Assembly (NCBI GenBank): GCA_902775975.1
Contig: CACYOC010000021.1
Span: 18,253-82,252, forward strand
DNA length: 64,000 nucleotides
Source of the DNA: an uncultured Bacteroidales bacterium
GTDB taxonomy: Bacteria; Bacteroidota; Bacteroidia; Bacteroidales; Bacteroidaceae
Reading direction: 5' to 3'
The notes beneath the pieces are model-generated. The model saw only the letters and a program-made list of their open reading frames with translations. It ran no database searches and was not told the DNA's origin. Each line of letters begins with the position of its first letter. The stretch's first letter is position 1. Both the position numbers and the translations under genes were made by a program. Shown here one piece after another: positions 9,751 through 18,061 of the stretch.

Positions 9751-11232
9751 TTAGTTTCTCGATTTCTCATGGCGCATTTCCCTATGGTACCATACCAGGA
9801 ACCATGCCACCGATATCATCAGCGTGACGCAAGCCACCACCCCAATGTCCGTGGTGTCGCCCGACACCTTGGAAAAGAGGAATGACGCACACACCGCCGT
9901 CATGAACAGCGCGGGTATTCCGGTCATGAGGAAAGGTTTCTTCTGCCGCACCAGATAGACGGTCAGTGCCCACAGCATGAAGACGCTGAGTGTCTGGTTT
10001 GACCATCCGAACCATCCCCAGATGGTGTTAAAGCCTTCCTTGTCGGTCATCTGCCACATCAGCAATGCCACAGCGGCGGCAAACATGGGGATGCACACCA
10101 TCAAACGGTTGCGGATGCTATGCTGTTCCAGATGGATGAAGTCGGCAATGATCAGTCGTGCCGAACGGAATGCCGTATCGCCACTCGTAATGGGAGCTGC
10201 CACAACGCCCAGCAAGGCGAGTATTGCTCCTGCCACTCCCAGCCACTCGTTGCAAATCTTGTTGACGATGGTCGGCGCATCGCTGATGGCTGCCGCACCG
10301 CCTTGGATGGTTTCATAGCCAGGGACGGGCTGGTCGTAGAAGAAATACATGGCTACGGTAGCCCATATCAGCGCTACGACACCTTCGGTAATCATGGCAC
10401 CGTAGAAGATGGGGCGTCCCGTGCGCTCGCTCTTCAGGCAACGTGCCATCAGGGGCGACTGGGTAGAATGGAAACCGCTGATGGCGCCACAGGCAATGGT
10501 GATGAACAGTGCGGGGAAGATGCTACGCTTTTCGAGCGAAGGAACGCTCAGTCCTTCCCAGAGTTCGGGGATATCGGGCATCTTCACATACAGCATCACC
10601 ATCAGTGCTGCCGCCATGAACAGCAGCGAGAAGGCGAAGAGCGGATAAATCTTGCCGATAATCTTATCGACAGGCAGCATGGTGGCAAGGATGTAGTAGC
10701 AGAAAATGGCCACCGACCACCACACATACTCCATCTGGATGACACCCTGATGAGCCGTATCGACGTCAGCACCCGTCATGTCGCCCAATATCTTGGCAGG
10801 ACTATAGACAAATACCACGCCGACCATCACCAGCAGGAAGATGGAGAACACGAGCATCACGTCCTTGGTGGTCTTCCCCAGATAGGCACCGATGATTTCC
10901 GGTTGGTTGGCACCGCCGTGACGAATGGACAGCATGCCGCTCAGATAGTCGTGGGTAGCGCCGGCGAAGATACACCCCAACACAATCCACAGGTAGGCGG
11001 CAGGCCCGAACTTGGCACCCATGATGGCACCGAAGATAGGACCCGTACCGGCTATGTTCAGAAACTGAATCATGAAAATCTTCCAGTTCGGCAGTACGAC
11101 GAAATCCACGCCGTCAGCCTTTGCTACTGCGGGTGTAGGACGGTCGTCAGGCGCAAAGACGTGTTCCACGAGTCGTCCGTAAAGAAAATAGCCCGCCACG
11201 AGGGCCAAGAGGCTCAATGTAAATGTTATCAT
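9751..11232 (-). CDS. cstA: Carbon starvation protein A family transporter
   Basis: A 493-residue polytopic membrane protein of the CstA family, which imports peptides or pyruvate in characterised bacteria. Typical features are many hydrophobic helices, FGPIFGA-type loops (AGTGPIFGAIMGAKFGP) and GAISGFHSTQSP. It is the short form usual in Bacteroidetes, against about 700 residues in E. coli. The start is the ATG at 11230-11232 (MITFTLSLLALV); the longer open frame upstream is not hydrophobic and crosses the promoter. It is divergent from the GHL10 gene, and the outer-membrane protein, nadC and M23 genes follow. Confidence 0.9.
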   Translation of the reverse strand: MITFTLSLLALVAGYFLYGRLVEHVFAPDDRPTPAVAKADGVDFVVLPNWKIFMIQFLNIAGTGPIFGAIMGAKFGPAAYLWIVLGCIFAGATHDYLSGMLSIRHGGANQPEIIGAYLGKTTKDVMLVFSIFLLVMVGVVFVYSPAKILGDMTGADVDTAHQGVIQMEYVWWSVAIFCYYILATMLPVDKIIGKIYPLFAFSLLFMAAALMVMLYVKMPDIPELWEGLSVPSLEKRSIFPALFITIACGAISGFHSTQSPLMARCLKSERTGRPIFYGAMITEGVVALIWATVAMYFFYDQPVPGYETIQGGAAAISDAPTIVNKICNEWLGVAGAILALLGVVAAPITSGDTAFRSARLIIADFIHLEQHSIRNRLMVCIPMFAAAVALLMWQMTDKEGFNTIWGWFGWSNQTLSVFMLWALTVYLVRQKKPFLMTGIPALFMTAVCASFLFSKVSGDTTDIGVVACVTLMISVAWFLVWYHREMRHEKSRN

Positions 11233-11259
11233 TTTTGTTGTTTGTTTTTTTTCTTCGTG

Positions 11260-11267
11260 CAAAGGTA
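11260..11267 (-). promoter_or_regulatory. -7 element upstream of cstA
   Basis: TACCTTTG on the minus strand, 27 bases upstream of the chosen cstA ATG. No clear -33 element is seen. It lies back to back with the plus-strand element at 11312. Confidence 0.6.
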
Positions 11268-11311
11268 AGAAATAAATATGAAATATGAATGACTTTTTAC
11301 GATTTATTTTG

Positions 11312-11319
11312 TACCTTTG
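11312..11319 (+). promoter_or_regulatory. -7 element upstream of the GHL10 gene
   Basis: TACCTTTG nine bases before the chosen ATG at 11328. The leader would be extremely short. Confidence 0.55.
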
Positions 11320-11327
11320 CAAACGAA

Positions 11328-12956
11328 ATGAAACGATTAACATTATTTATACTCTTCTTTGGCACTTTGACCCTCCTCTCGGCACAACCGAAGCACGAAG
11401 TGCGTGCCGTGTGGCTCACCGTGCTGGGAAACCTCGACTGGCCCTCGGGCAGTCTGCTCGACGGCAAGAGCGTCGCCGACCAGAAGCAGGAGCTCATCGG
11501 CATCCTGGACGAGTTGAAGGCCATCAACGTCAATACCGTGCTGCTGCACACGCGCATCCGTTCGAACACCCTCTACCCCAGCGACATAGAGCCGTGGGCA
11601 CCCTATCTTTCCGGTAAGGCTGGTGTCTCGCCGGGCTATGACGCCCTACAGTTTGCCATTGACGAGTGCCACAAGCGCGGCATGGAGCTGCACGCCTGGA
11701 TAGTCACCATCCCCATCGGCAAATGGAAGAGCTACAGTTGTCAGCAGTTGCGCCAGCGCTATCCGTCCATGGTGAAGCACATTGGCGAGGAAGGCTACCT
11801 GAATCCGGAGTCCTCGCAGACTGCTGACTATCTGACACGCATCTGTGAGGAAATCACCCGCCGCTACGACATCGACGGCATCCACCTCGACTACATCCGC
11901 TACCCCGAAACATGGAAGGGCAGCAAGCACGCCAGCTACATCACCGACATTGTGAGGAGCATCCACGACAGGGTAAAGTTTTACAAGCCGTGGGTGAAGT
12001 TAAGTTGCTCGCCCATAGGTAAATATGACGACTTGTCTCGCTATAGCGCAAAGGGTTGGAACGCCCGCAAGCGGGTGGCTCAGGAGGCGCAGGAGTGGCT
12101 GCGCATGGGACTGATGGACCAGCTCTATCCCATGATGTATTTTCAGGGCAACAACTTCTTCCCCTTCGCCATCGACTGGCAGGAGCACTCCTACGGCAGG
12201 ATGGTGGTCAGCGGCTTGGGCACCTACATGCTGCATCCCCATGAGCGCAACTGGCCGTTGGAGGAGATAGAGCGCCAGCTGAACGTCACACGCACCATCG
12301 GCTTGGGGCACTGCCACTTCCGCTCCAGATTCCTGCTGAACAACGTCAAGGGCGTCTATGACTACATGCGCCACTTCGACCAGCACCCGGCACTCGTTCC
12401 TCCGATGACGTGGGAACAGGCGACAGCCCCCACTCCACCTGCCACGCTGTCGGTAGAGCGCACCCGTCAGGGCGACCGGCTGTCGTGGAGCGGAGCGCGT
12501 GACCGCAGCAACGGTCCTTACCTATTATATAATGTATATGCCTCTACGGAGGAGACAGTCGATGTCAACGACCCTGCCAACCTCATTGCCACCCGCAGGA
12601 CTTCGCCGTCGCTCACCGTTCCCTGCGCTGCCCGCCGCGCGCTGCTGCACTATGCCGTGACCGCCCTCGACCGCTATGGCAACGAGAGTGCGCCCATCTA
12701 TGAGAGCACTTCCGCCCTCGTGCAGCACCCCTCCTCCGTCCTGCTGCCGACCGACGGCAAGACCCTCGACGTACCGAGACTGCCGTTCGACGCTAAGATT
12801 CTGCAGCTTTGCGACATGCAGGGACGAGTGGTCAGCACGACGGTCAACAGACCGCAAATCAACATCCGGCGCCTGACGGACGGCATGTATATGCTCAAAT
12901 CCGTCAACAAGAAGGGCGTGACACACCGCTTGGGCTATTTCATCATCAAGCGTTAA
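11328..12956 (+). CDS. Glycosyl hydrolase-like 10 (DUF187) secreted protein
   Basis: A 542-residue exported protein. The signal peptide MKRLTLFILFFGTLTLLSAQ is followed by the GHL10 signature EVRAVWLTVLGNLDWP and a TIM-barrel with YDIDGIHLDYIRYP (about residues 178-190), where the acidic catalytic residues of this superfamily lie. A fibronectin-III-like domain (about 385-470) follows, then a C-terminal tail (LTDGMYMLK) like type IX secretion sorting domains. The start at 11328 leaves out 13 codons that overlap the promoter. A perfect 15-bp hairpin lies behind the gene. Substrate unknown; relatives act on peptidoglycan-like or other glycans. Confidence 0.88.
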   Translation: MKRLTLFILFFGTLTLLSAQPKHEVRAVWLTVLGNLDWPSGSLLDGKSVADQKQELIGILDELKAINVNTVLLHTRIRSNTLYPSDIEPWAPYLSGKAGVSPGYDALQFAIDECHKRGMELHAWIVTIPIGKWKSYSCQQLRQRYPSMVKHIGEEGYLNPESSQTADYLTRICEEITRRYDIDGIHLDYIRYPETWKGSKHASYITDIVRSIHDRVKFYKPWVKLSCSPIGKYDDLSRYSAKGWNARKRVAQEAQEWLRMGLMDQLYPMMYFQGNNFFPFAIDWQEHSYGRMVVSGLGTYMLHPHERNWPLEEIERQLNVTRTIGLGHCHFRSRFLLNNVKGVYDYMRHFDQHPALVPPMTWEQATAPTPPATLSVERTRQGDRLSWSGARDRSNGPYLLYNVYASTEETVDVNDPANLIATRRTSPSLTVPCAARRALLHYAVTALDRYGNESAPIYESTSALVQHPSSVLLPTDGKTLDVPRLPFDAKILQLCDMQGRVVSTTVNRPQINIRRLTDGMYMLKSVNKKGVTHRLGYFIIKR

Positions 12957-12979
12957 GCACGTAAGTTTTATATTTGCAG

Positions 12980-13020
12980 CTTAAAATACTGACAATCGTT
13001 AAATTTGTCAGTATTTTAAG
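12980..13020 (+). terminator. Perfect 15-bp hairpin after the GHL10 gene
   Basis: CTTAAAATACTGACA (12980-12994) and its exact complement (13006-13020) are separated by 11 bases. There is no long T run, so termination is inferred from position. Confidence 0.6.
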
Positions 13021-13095
13021 ATTTAGAGCGTTAAATTCTAACGCGCGTTAAGCATTCCGTGTTAAGTGTTAAATTGCGACAAAAAGATACGACAA

Positions 13096-13129
13096 TTTGG
13101 CAGAAAACGGAAAAATGCCCCTATCTTTG
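13096..13129 (+). promoter_or_regulatory. Promoter of the HtrA gene
   Basis: TTTG (13096-13099) and TATCTTTG (13122-13129), 22 bases apart. The transcript would carry both copies of the 31-bp tandem repeat. Confidence 0.7.
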
Positions 13130-13140
13130 CACTCGGAATC

Positions 13141-13202
13141 GCAAACATTCATTTAAACATTAAACAAAAAAGCAAACATTCATTTAAACATTAAACAAAA
13201 AA
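13141..13202 (+). repeat. 31-bp perfect tandem duplication in the HtrA leader
   Basis: The unit starting GCAAACATTCATTTAAACAT occurs at 13141-13171 and 13172-13202, and a third partial copy runs into the ATG. It lies wholly in the presumed 5' untranslated region. Confidence 0.95.
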
Positions 13203-13208
13203 GCAAAT

Positions 13209-14675
13209 ATGAAAAAGATTGTGAAGAATTTAATGCCGGCGATGTATCTGATGTTCATCGCCTTCTCGGCAGCCAGCTGCAATCAGACACAGGCAGCTCC
13301 TGCCGCTCCTGCAGGACAACCTGTCGATTTGACGTATGCAGCCGAAAAAGCGCTGCCCTCTGTGGTTTATATCAAGTCGGTGACCAACTCCAGGGTGCAG
13401 ACGGTGGAGTACAGCGACCCGTTCGAGGACTTTTTCTCCGACCCGTTCGGCGGTTTCTTCGGCCGTGGCCAGGGTCAGGGCAATGGCGGCAAGCGCCAGC
13501 GCCAGGTGCAGACGCCCCGTCGTGCTGCTGCCGGTAGCGGTGTCATCATCTCGGCTGACGGCTACATTATCACCAACAACCATGTGGTGGATGGTGCCGA
13601 CGAGCTGACGGTGACGCTGAGCGAGAACTCGAAGGAGTATTCTGCCCGCATCATCGGTTCGGACAACACGACCGACCTGGCACTCATCAAGATTGACGCC
13701 AAGGACCTGCCCGCCATCACCATTGCCAATTCTGACGATGTGAAGGTCGGCGAATGGGTGCTGGCTGTCGGTAATCCGTTAGGACTGAACAACACGGTAA
13801 CGGCAGGTATCGTCAGTGCAAAAGCCCGTTCGATGGGCAGTGGTGTCAGCTCGATGATTCAGACGGATGCTGCCATCAACCAGGGCAACTCCGGCGGTGC
13901 GCTGGTGAACACCCGTGGCGAGCTCATCGGCATCAACGCCATGCTGTACTCGCAGACGGGTTCGAACATCGGCTACGGCTTTGCCATTCCTACCACCATT
14001 GTGAGGAAGGCCGTTGACGACTTCAAGAAGTACGGCACCTACCAGCGTGCCATGATAGGCATCAAGGGTAGCGACGTGAGCGCATATGTCGATACGGAGA
14101 AGGAGAAGGGCAACGAGGTTGACCTGGGCACCATGGAGGGCATCTACGTTGCCGAGGTGGTTGAGGACGGTGCTGCCGCTGCCGCCGGTCTGAAGGTGGG
14201 CGACGTGCTGACACAAGTCGATGGTCACAAGCTGAAGCAGTTTGGCGACCTGCAGGGCATCATCGCCCAGAAGCGTCCCGGCGACAAGGTGACGGTGAAG
14301 TACCTGCGCAACAAGCAGGAGAAGACTGCTACGCTGACGCTGAAGAACGAGCAGGGCAACACGGGTGTGGTGAAGAATGCCGATGTCGATGTCTTAGGCA
14401 TTGATGTTCGCCCCGTGACGGACAGCCAGAAGAGCCAGTTGGACATCTCGTACGGCTTGGAGGTCATCAAGGTGAGCGGCGGCAAGATGAAGGATGCCGG
14501 TGTTCCTAAGGGCTTCATCATCCTGCGCGTCAACGACGACAACATGAAGACCTTTGACGACCTGCGCGATGCCGTGAAGAAGGCCAGCACGACGAAGGAG
14601 CAGATGCTCGTCATCCGCGGTCTGTTCCCCACGGGCAAGCTTGGAGGCTTTGTGGTGTACCTGCAGAATGAGTAG
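13209..14675 (+). CDS. htrA: HtrA/DegP-family periplasmic serine protease
   Basis: A 488-residue Do-like protease that degrades or refolds misfolded envelope proteins. An N-terminal signal is followed by the trypsin-like domain with the triad His125 (TNNHVVDG), Asp156 (NTTDLALI) and Ser228 (QGNSGGALVN), then two PDZ domains (about 300-385 and 395-485). A Cys at residue 24 could mark a lipoprotein, but the lipobox is weak. A Gly/Phe-rich loop (SDPFGGFFGRGQGQG) lies before the catalytic domain, typical of the LA loop. It is monocistronic, with its own promoter and a tandemly duplicated leader. A hairpin that overlaps the rpoD promoter follows. Confidence 0.95.
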   Translation: MKKIVKNLMPAMYLMFIAFSAASCNQTQAAPAAPAGQPVDLTYAAEKALPSVVYIKSVTNSRVQTVEYSDPFEDFFSDPFGGFFGRGQGQGNGGKRQRQVQTPRRAAAGSGVIISADGYIITNNHVVDGADELTVTLSENSKEYSARIIGSDNTTDLALIKIDAKDLPAITIANSDDVKVGEWVLAVGNPLGLNNTVTAGIVSAKARSMGSGVSSMIQTDAAINQGNSGGALVNTRGELIGINAMLYSQTGSNIGYGFAIPTTIVRKAVDDFKKYGTYQRAMIGIKGSDVSAYVDTEKEKGNEVDLGTMEGIYVAEVVEDGAAAAAGLKVGDVLTQVDGHKLKQFGDLQGIIAQKRPGDKVTVKYLRNKQEKTATLTLKNEQGNTGVVKNADVDVLGIDVRPVTDSQKSQLDISYGLEVIKVSGGKMKDAGVPKGFIILRVNDDNMKTFDDLRDAVKKASTTKEQMLVIRGLFPTGKLGGFVVYLQNE

Positions 14676-14730
14676 GTGATGGGTGATGGGTGTTGGTAAA
14701 ACGCGCACACCTAAAGCCTAAAAGTAAAAA

Positions 14731-14773
14731 AAGTAAGCTATTTATTTGGTCATTCCAAAAAAATAGCTTACTT
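14731..14773. promoter_or_regulatory. 13-bp inverted repeat overlapping the rpoD promoter
   Basis: AAGTAAGCTATTT (14731-14743) and its exact complement (14761-14773) enclose the -33 element in the loop, while the right arm overlaps the -7 element. It could be the htrA terminator, an operator for rpoD, or both. Confidence 0.6.
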
Positions 14774-14776
14774 TTG
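14745..14776 (+). promoter_or_regulatory. rpoD promoter
   Basis: TTTG (14745-14748) and TACTTTTG (14769-14776), 20 bases apart, 25 bases before the rpoD ATG. Confidence 0.75.
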
Positions 14777-14801
14777 CATCTCGACTAAAAACTACGGATG
14801 C

Positions 14802-15662
14802 ATGAGACAACTGAAAATTACGAAATCCATCACCAACCGCGAGAGCGAGGCACTGGAGAAATACCTGTCTGAAATCGGTCACGAAGAACTGCTGAGCACC
14901 GACGAAGAGGTAGAGTTGGCACAACGCATCCGCAAGGGCGACCGCAAGGCCTTGGAGCGTCTGACGAAGGCTAACCTGCGCTTTGTGGTGTCTGTTGCCA
15001 AGCAGTATCAGAACCAGGGTTTGTCGCTTCCCGACCTCATCAACGAGGGCAACTTAGGCCTGATCAAGGCTGCCGAGAAGTTTGACGAGACGCGCGGTTT
15101 CAAGTTCATCTCGTATGCCGTGTGGTGGATTCGCCAGAGCATCATGCAGGCCATTGCCGAGCAGAGCCGCATTGTGCGCCTGCCGCAGAACCAGGTGGGT
15201 TCGATGAGTAAGATTAACCGTCTGCTCAACAAGTTCGAGCAGGAGAACGAGCGGCGCCCGTCGGTCGATGAGATTTCCGAGCAGATAGACCTGCCGGAAG
15301 ATAAGGTCGGCGAGGCCATGATGGTCAGCGGTCGCCAAGTATCGATGGATGCTCCCTTCGTGGATGGCGAGGACAACTCGCTGCTCGACGTGCTCATCAA
15401 CGACAATGCCCCGATGGCCGACCGCCAACTGGTCAAAGAGTCGCTGCGCACCGAGATTGACAGTGTGCTGCAGACACTCACCGAGCGTGAACGTCTGATC
15501 ATCAGCGCTTTCTACGGCATCGGTCAGCCTGAGATGACGCTCGAGGAGATAGGCAACAAGTACGGTCTTACGCGCGAGCGTGTGCGCCAGATTAAGGAGA
15601 AGGCCATCCGCCGGCTGCGCAACAGCACGAAGAACGGCATCCTGAAGGGCTATTTGGGATGA
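14802..15662 (+). CDS. rpoD: RNA polymerase primary sigma factor (sigma-70)
   Basis: A 286-residue sigma factor of the short Bacteroidetes RpoD type. Region 1.1 and the non-conserved insert are absent. Region 1.2/2 begins at [10 protein letters not shown]; region 2.4 is [18 protein letters not shown]; region 3 (about 125-200) and region 4 ([18 protein letters not shown] helix-turn-helix) follow. It should direct transcription from the TAnnTTTG promoters seen throughout this window. The promoter lies inside a 13-bp inverted repeat, so autoregulation or interplay with htrA termination is possible. Confidence 0.97.
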   Translation: MRQLKITKSITNRESEALEKYLSEIGHEELLSTDEEVELAQRIRKGDRKALERLTKANLRFVVSVAKQYQNQGLSLPDLINEGNLGLIKAAEKFDETRGFKFISYAVWWIRQSIMQAIAEQSRIVRLPQNQVGSMSKINRLLNKFEQENERRPSVDEISEQIDLPEDKVGEAMMVSGRQVSMDAPFVDGEDNSLLDVLINDNAPMADRQLVKESLRTEIDSVLQTLTERERLIISAFYGIGQPEMTLEEIGNKYGLTRERVRQIKEKAIRRLRNSTKNGILKGYLG

Positions 15663-15677
15663 GAGTTGAGAGAAAGC

Positions 15678-15712
15678 CCACCCCCAGCCCCTCCCGAAGG
15701 GATGGGAGTTGG
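15678..15712. repeat. G/C-rich intergenic palindromic repeat, copy 1
   Basis: GCCCACCCCCAGCCCCTCCC followed by GAAGGGATGGGAG. It is related, in opposite orientation, to the copies near 29713, 34399 and 62021. A run of degenerate GAGTTG/GAAAGTT direct repeats follows it. Confidence 0.6.
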
Positions 15713-15748
15713 GAGTTGAAAGTTGAGAGTTTAAGTAGTTAAGAAAAT

Positions 15749-16210
15749 ATGAAGTTTCTAAAGTATATCGCCCTCGCCCTGCTGACGCTTGTCGTCACGG
15801 GCACAGAGGCAAAGACCGTCAAGGTTCCCCACGTCTATCTGTTCGGGTTCTCGGCATCGTTCCAGGACTCGCTGGTGTTCTTCACCGACATTCAGGACAT
15901 TCCGAATGCGTGGTACGACAAGAAGACGAAGTTTCTGGCAGGCCGCGACACGTACTCCGAGCAGCTGAAGACGTTTCTGACCGAGCAGGGAGCGCCCAAC
16001 CGCGTGTGCATGGTGTTCTTCTCCACGAACAAGAGCAAGCTGGAGAAGCGCTACCTGAAGCTGCGCAAGAAGTACATGGCCACGCCGAAGAAGAAAAAGA
16101 AGAGCAAGCGGAAGAAGTCGGCTGAGGGCAAAGGCACCGTACCTTTCTCTTACGACATCCGCTACATTGCCGGACAGGACTTCCAGTTCACGCCGTTTGA
16201 CATGGAGTGA
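15749..16210 (+). CDS. Small exported protein of unknown function with a Lys-rich segment
   Basis: A 153-residue protein with a signal peptide (MKFLKYIALALLTLVVTGTEA). The mature part starts KTVKVPHVYLFGFSASFQDS and has a short mixed alpha/beta region. A strongly basic stretch follows at about 98-126 (KKYMATPKKKKKSKRKKS), then an aromatic tail (DIRYIAGQDFQFTPFDME). I do not recognise a named family. It lies 86 bases after rpoD, across a repeat-rich spacer, and no clear promoter of its own is visible. The basic region could bind an acidic polymer or nucleic acid, but that is speculation. Confidence 0.75.
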   Translation: MKFLKYIALALLTLVVTGTEAKTVKVPHVYLFGFSASFQDSLVFFTDIQDIPNAWYDKKTKFLAGRDTYSEQLKTFLTEQGAPNRVCMVFFSTNKSKLEKRYLKLRKKYMATPKKKKKSKRKKSAEGKGTVPFSYDIRYIAGQDFQFTPFDME

Positions 16211-16290
16211 AAAGGGAAAAGGGATAAGTGAAAAGTGAAAAATTTCCTACCGCTTTGGAAGTGAAAAATTTGCTACCGCATGTTTGATGG

Positions 16291-17601
16291 TTAGGGGTTG
16301 TTCTCCTCGAACCGCTGCATGCGGTCGTCCAACTGTGCGTACTGGTGGTCTTCGATGAACGACGTGCAGACGCGCAATCCCTCCTGATGAGAACCTGTCG
16401 TGATGAGACAGATAGCGGAGACTCCGTAGTACATCAGCTCCTTGGCCAGCTCACCGCTGGTCATTTTTTTATAGCCTATGGTGAAGTAGAAACCGTCGGC
16501 CACGGGCTGGTCCAAGTCCTTGTCATAGACGATGTGGAAGCCGTGACGCAGGAAGATTTCCTTCAGCTTGTGGGCACGGTCGCCATAGACGCTCACCTCC
16601 TTGCGGAAGTCGTAGTCGCCGTCGGTGGCTGCCTTCAGCATGGCTGCCAGGGCGTACTGTGCCGAGTGGCTCGTACCGCTGGACAGGGCGTAGAGCATGC
16701 GCGTGGAGAACACCAGTCCGAAGGGCAGTCCCTCGTAGCGCTGTGCCAGGTCGTCGTAGTGGCGGTGGAAGAGCTTGTTGCTGATGCACACCACGCCGAT
16801 GCGCTCGCCGGCATAGCTGAAGGCCTTCGAGCCGCTGATGAGCAGCATGTAGTTGTCGGTATAGCGACCCACCGACGGCTGGTAGGGCGGCTGGAAGGGC
16901 ACGCTGAGGTTCTGGCGGAAGTCCATGGCGAAGTATGCCAGGTCCTCCATGACGATGGCGTCGTACTTTGTTGCCAGCTCGCCGATGGCCTGCAGTTCCT
17001 GCTCGTTCAGACAGATCCATGCGGGGTTGTTGGGGTTGCTATAGACGATGGCGCAGATGTTGCCCTGCCTGAGGTAGCTCTCCACCTTGGGACCGAGCTT
17101 GTCGCCACGGAAGTCATAGACGTCGAAGGTCTCGTACTTCACGCCCATGACCTGCAGCTGCATCTTCTGCACGGGGAATCCGGGGTCGATGAAGAGCACC
17201 GTGTCGCGGCGCTTGTCGGCCTGCGAGCAGGTGAGGAACGAGGCGAAGGTGCCCTGCATGGAGCCCGTCACGGGCACGCAGCACTCGGCAGCGACGTCCA
17301 GTCCGATGAAGGCCTTGACGAAGCGCGACGCCTCCTGCTTCAGCACGGGAGCACCCTGAATGTCGGGGTACGAATGGGCGATGCCGCCCTGGAGGGCTTT
17401 CACCTGTGCATCGACACCCACCTGTGCGGCGGGCAGTCCGGGGATGCCCATCTCCATCTTGATGAACTCTACCCCACTCTCCTTCTCGGCCTTGGCAGCC
17501 ACCTGCTTCACCTCGCGAATGGTCGCCTTGGCGAAGTCGTTGATACCCAGCTCGGCTATGAGCTTGTCAACGATTTCTCTTTTTATCGGTGTTTCTTTCA
17601 T
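16291..17601 (-). CDS. Pyridoxal-phosphate aminotransferase, class I/II
   Basis: A 436-residue fold-type I aminotransferase. The PLP lysine is K259 in SGSKAFSYAGERIG, and YSNPNNPAWICL carries the conserved Asn. The N-terminal segment GIPGLPAAQVGVDAQV belongs to an aspartate/alanine-type subgroup common in Bacteroidetes. The ATG at 17601 (MKETPIK) is chosen because an apparent earlier start at 17625 is a TTG inside the -7 promoter box. Donor and acceptor cannot be told from sequence. It is monocistronic, with the minus-strand DUF3987 cluster upstream. Confidence 0.88.
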   Translation of the reverse strand: MKETPIKREIVDKLIAELGINDFAKATIREVKQVAAKAEKESGVEFIKMEMGIPGLPAAQVGVDAQVKALQGGIAHSYPDIQGAPVLKQEASRFVKAFIGLDVAAECCVPVTGSMQGTFASFLTCSQADKRRDTVLFIDPGFPVQKMQLQVMGVKYETFDVYDFRGDKLGPKVESYLRQGNICAIVYSNPNNPAWICLNEQELQAIGELATKYDAIVMEDLAYFAMDFRQNLSVPFQPPYQPSVGRYTDNYMLLISGSKAFSYAGERIGVVCISNKLFHRHYDDLAQRYEGLPFGLVFSTRMLYALSSGTSHSAQYALAAMLKAATDGDYDFRKEVSVYGDRAHKLKEIFLRHGFHIVYDKDLDQPVADGFYFTIGYKKMTSGELAKELMYYGVSAICLITTGSHQEGLRVCTSFIEDHQYAQLDDRMQRFEENNP

Positions 17602-17622
17602 AACTTCGGTTTTTTGCGGTTG

Positions 17623-17654
17623 CAAAGATAGTAAAAACCGAGCGAACCGCCAAA
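17623..17654 (-). promoter_or_regulatory. Promoter of the aminotransferase gene
   Basis: TATCTTTG (17623-17630) and TTTG (17651-17654) on the minus strand, 20 bases apart. It rules out the TTG start at 17625. Confidence 0.75.
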
Positions 17655-17671
17655 GGATTCGCCCGATTTTT

Positions 17672-18061
17672 TCACATGTTCTGTCGTCGTTTCTTGCTGA
17701 TGTTCAGCGGCGTGCTGTGCGGGAAGGCTATGCTGTAGGCGGCGTCCAGCTCGTGGAGGTTGACCTTATAATAGCTGATGCCCGTCCTGACGGCCACCAC
17801 GGCGCGTATCAGCTCGCGGTGTCGGCGCGGTGCGAGCGACGGCGGCGGCAGTTCGTTCCACCCCTCCTGGGGTTCGTCGTCAACGGCTGCCAGGTGGCAC
17901 ACGTGCCAGATGAAGTCGTCGGTGGCTTCATAGCCGAACCACGTCTTCAGCACGTTACGGATGCAGTAGCGGCGGTACTGTCCGTGGAGGTGCTGCCGCG
18001 TGCGCTCCAGCTGTCGCCAGAGGCGCACGAAGCATTCCTGATTGTTCTGAATGTCCATCAT
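17672..18061 (-). CDS. Uncharacterised protein encoded after the DUF3987 gene
   Basis: A protein of about 129 residues, rich in Arg, Trp and His (ECFVRLWRQLERTRQHLHGQ near the start; a basic SKKRRQNM tail). Its ATG (18059-18061) overlaps the stop of the DUF3987 gene in a TGATG arrangement, so the two are translationally coupled. A second ATG follows at once (18058). No family is recognised. Arg-rich helices and context suggest a DNA-metabolism partner, which is inference only. Confidence 0.7.
   Translation of the reverse strand: MMDIQNNQECFVRLWRQLERTRQHLHGQYRRYCIRNVLKTWFGYEATDDFIWHVCHLAAVDDEPQEGWNELPPPSLAPRRHRELIRAVVAVRTGISYYKVNLHELDAAYSIAFPHSTPLNISKKRRQNM

Noticed and set aside
17602-17625. 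Upstream start of the aminotransferase
   Set aside because: The codon at 17625 is a TTG lying inside the TATCTTTG promoter element.
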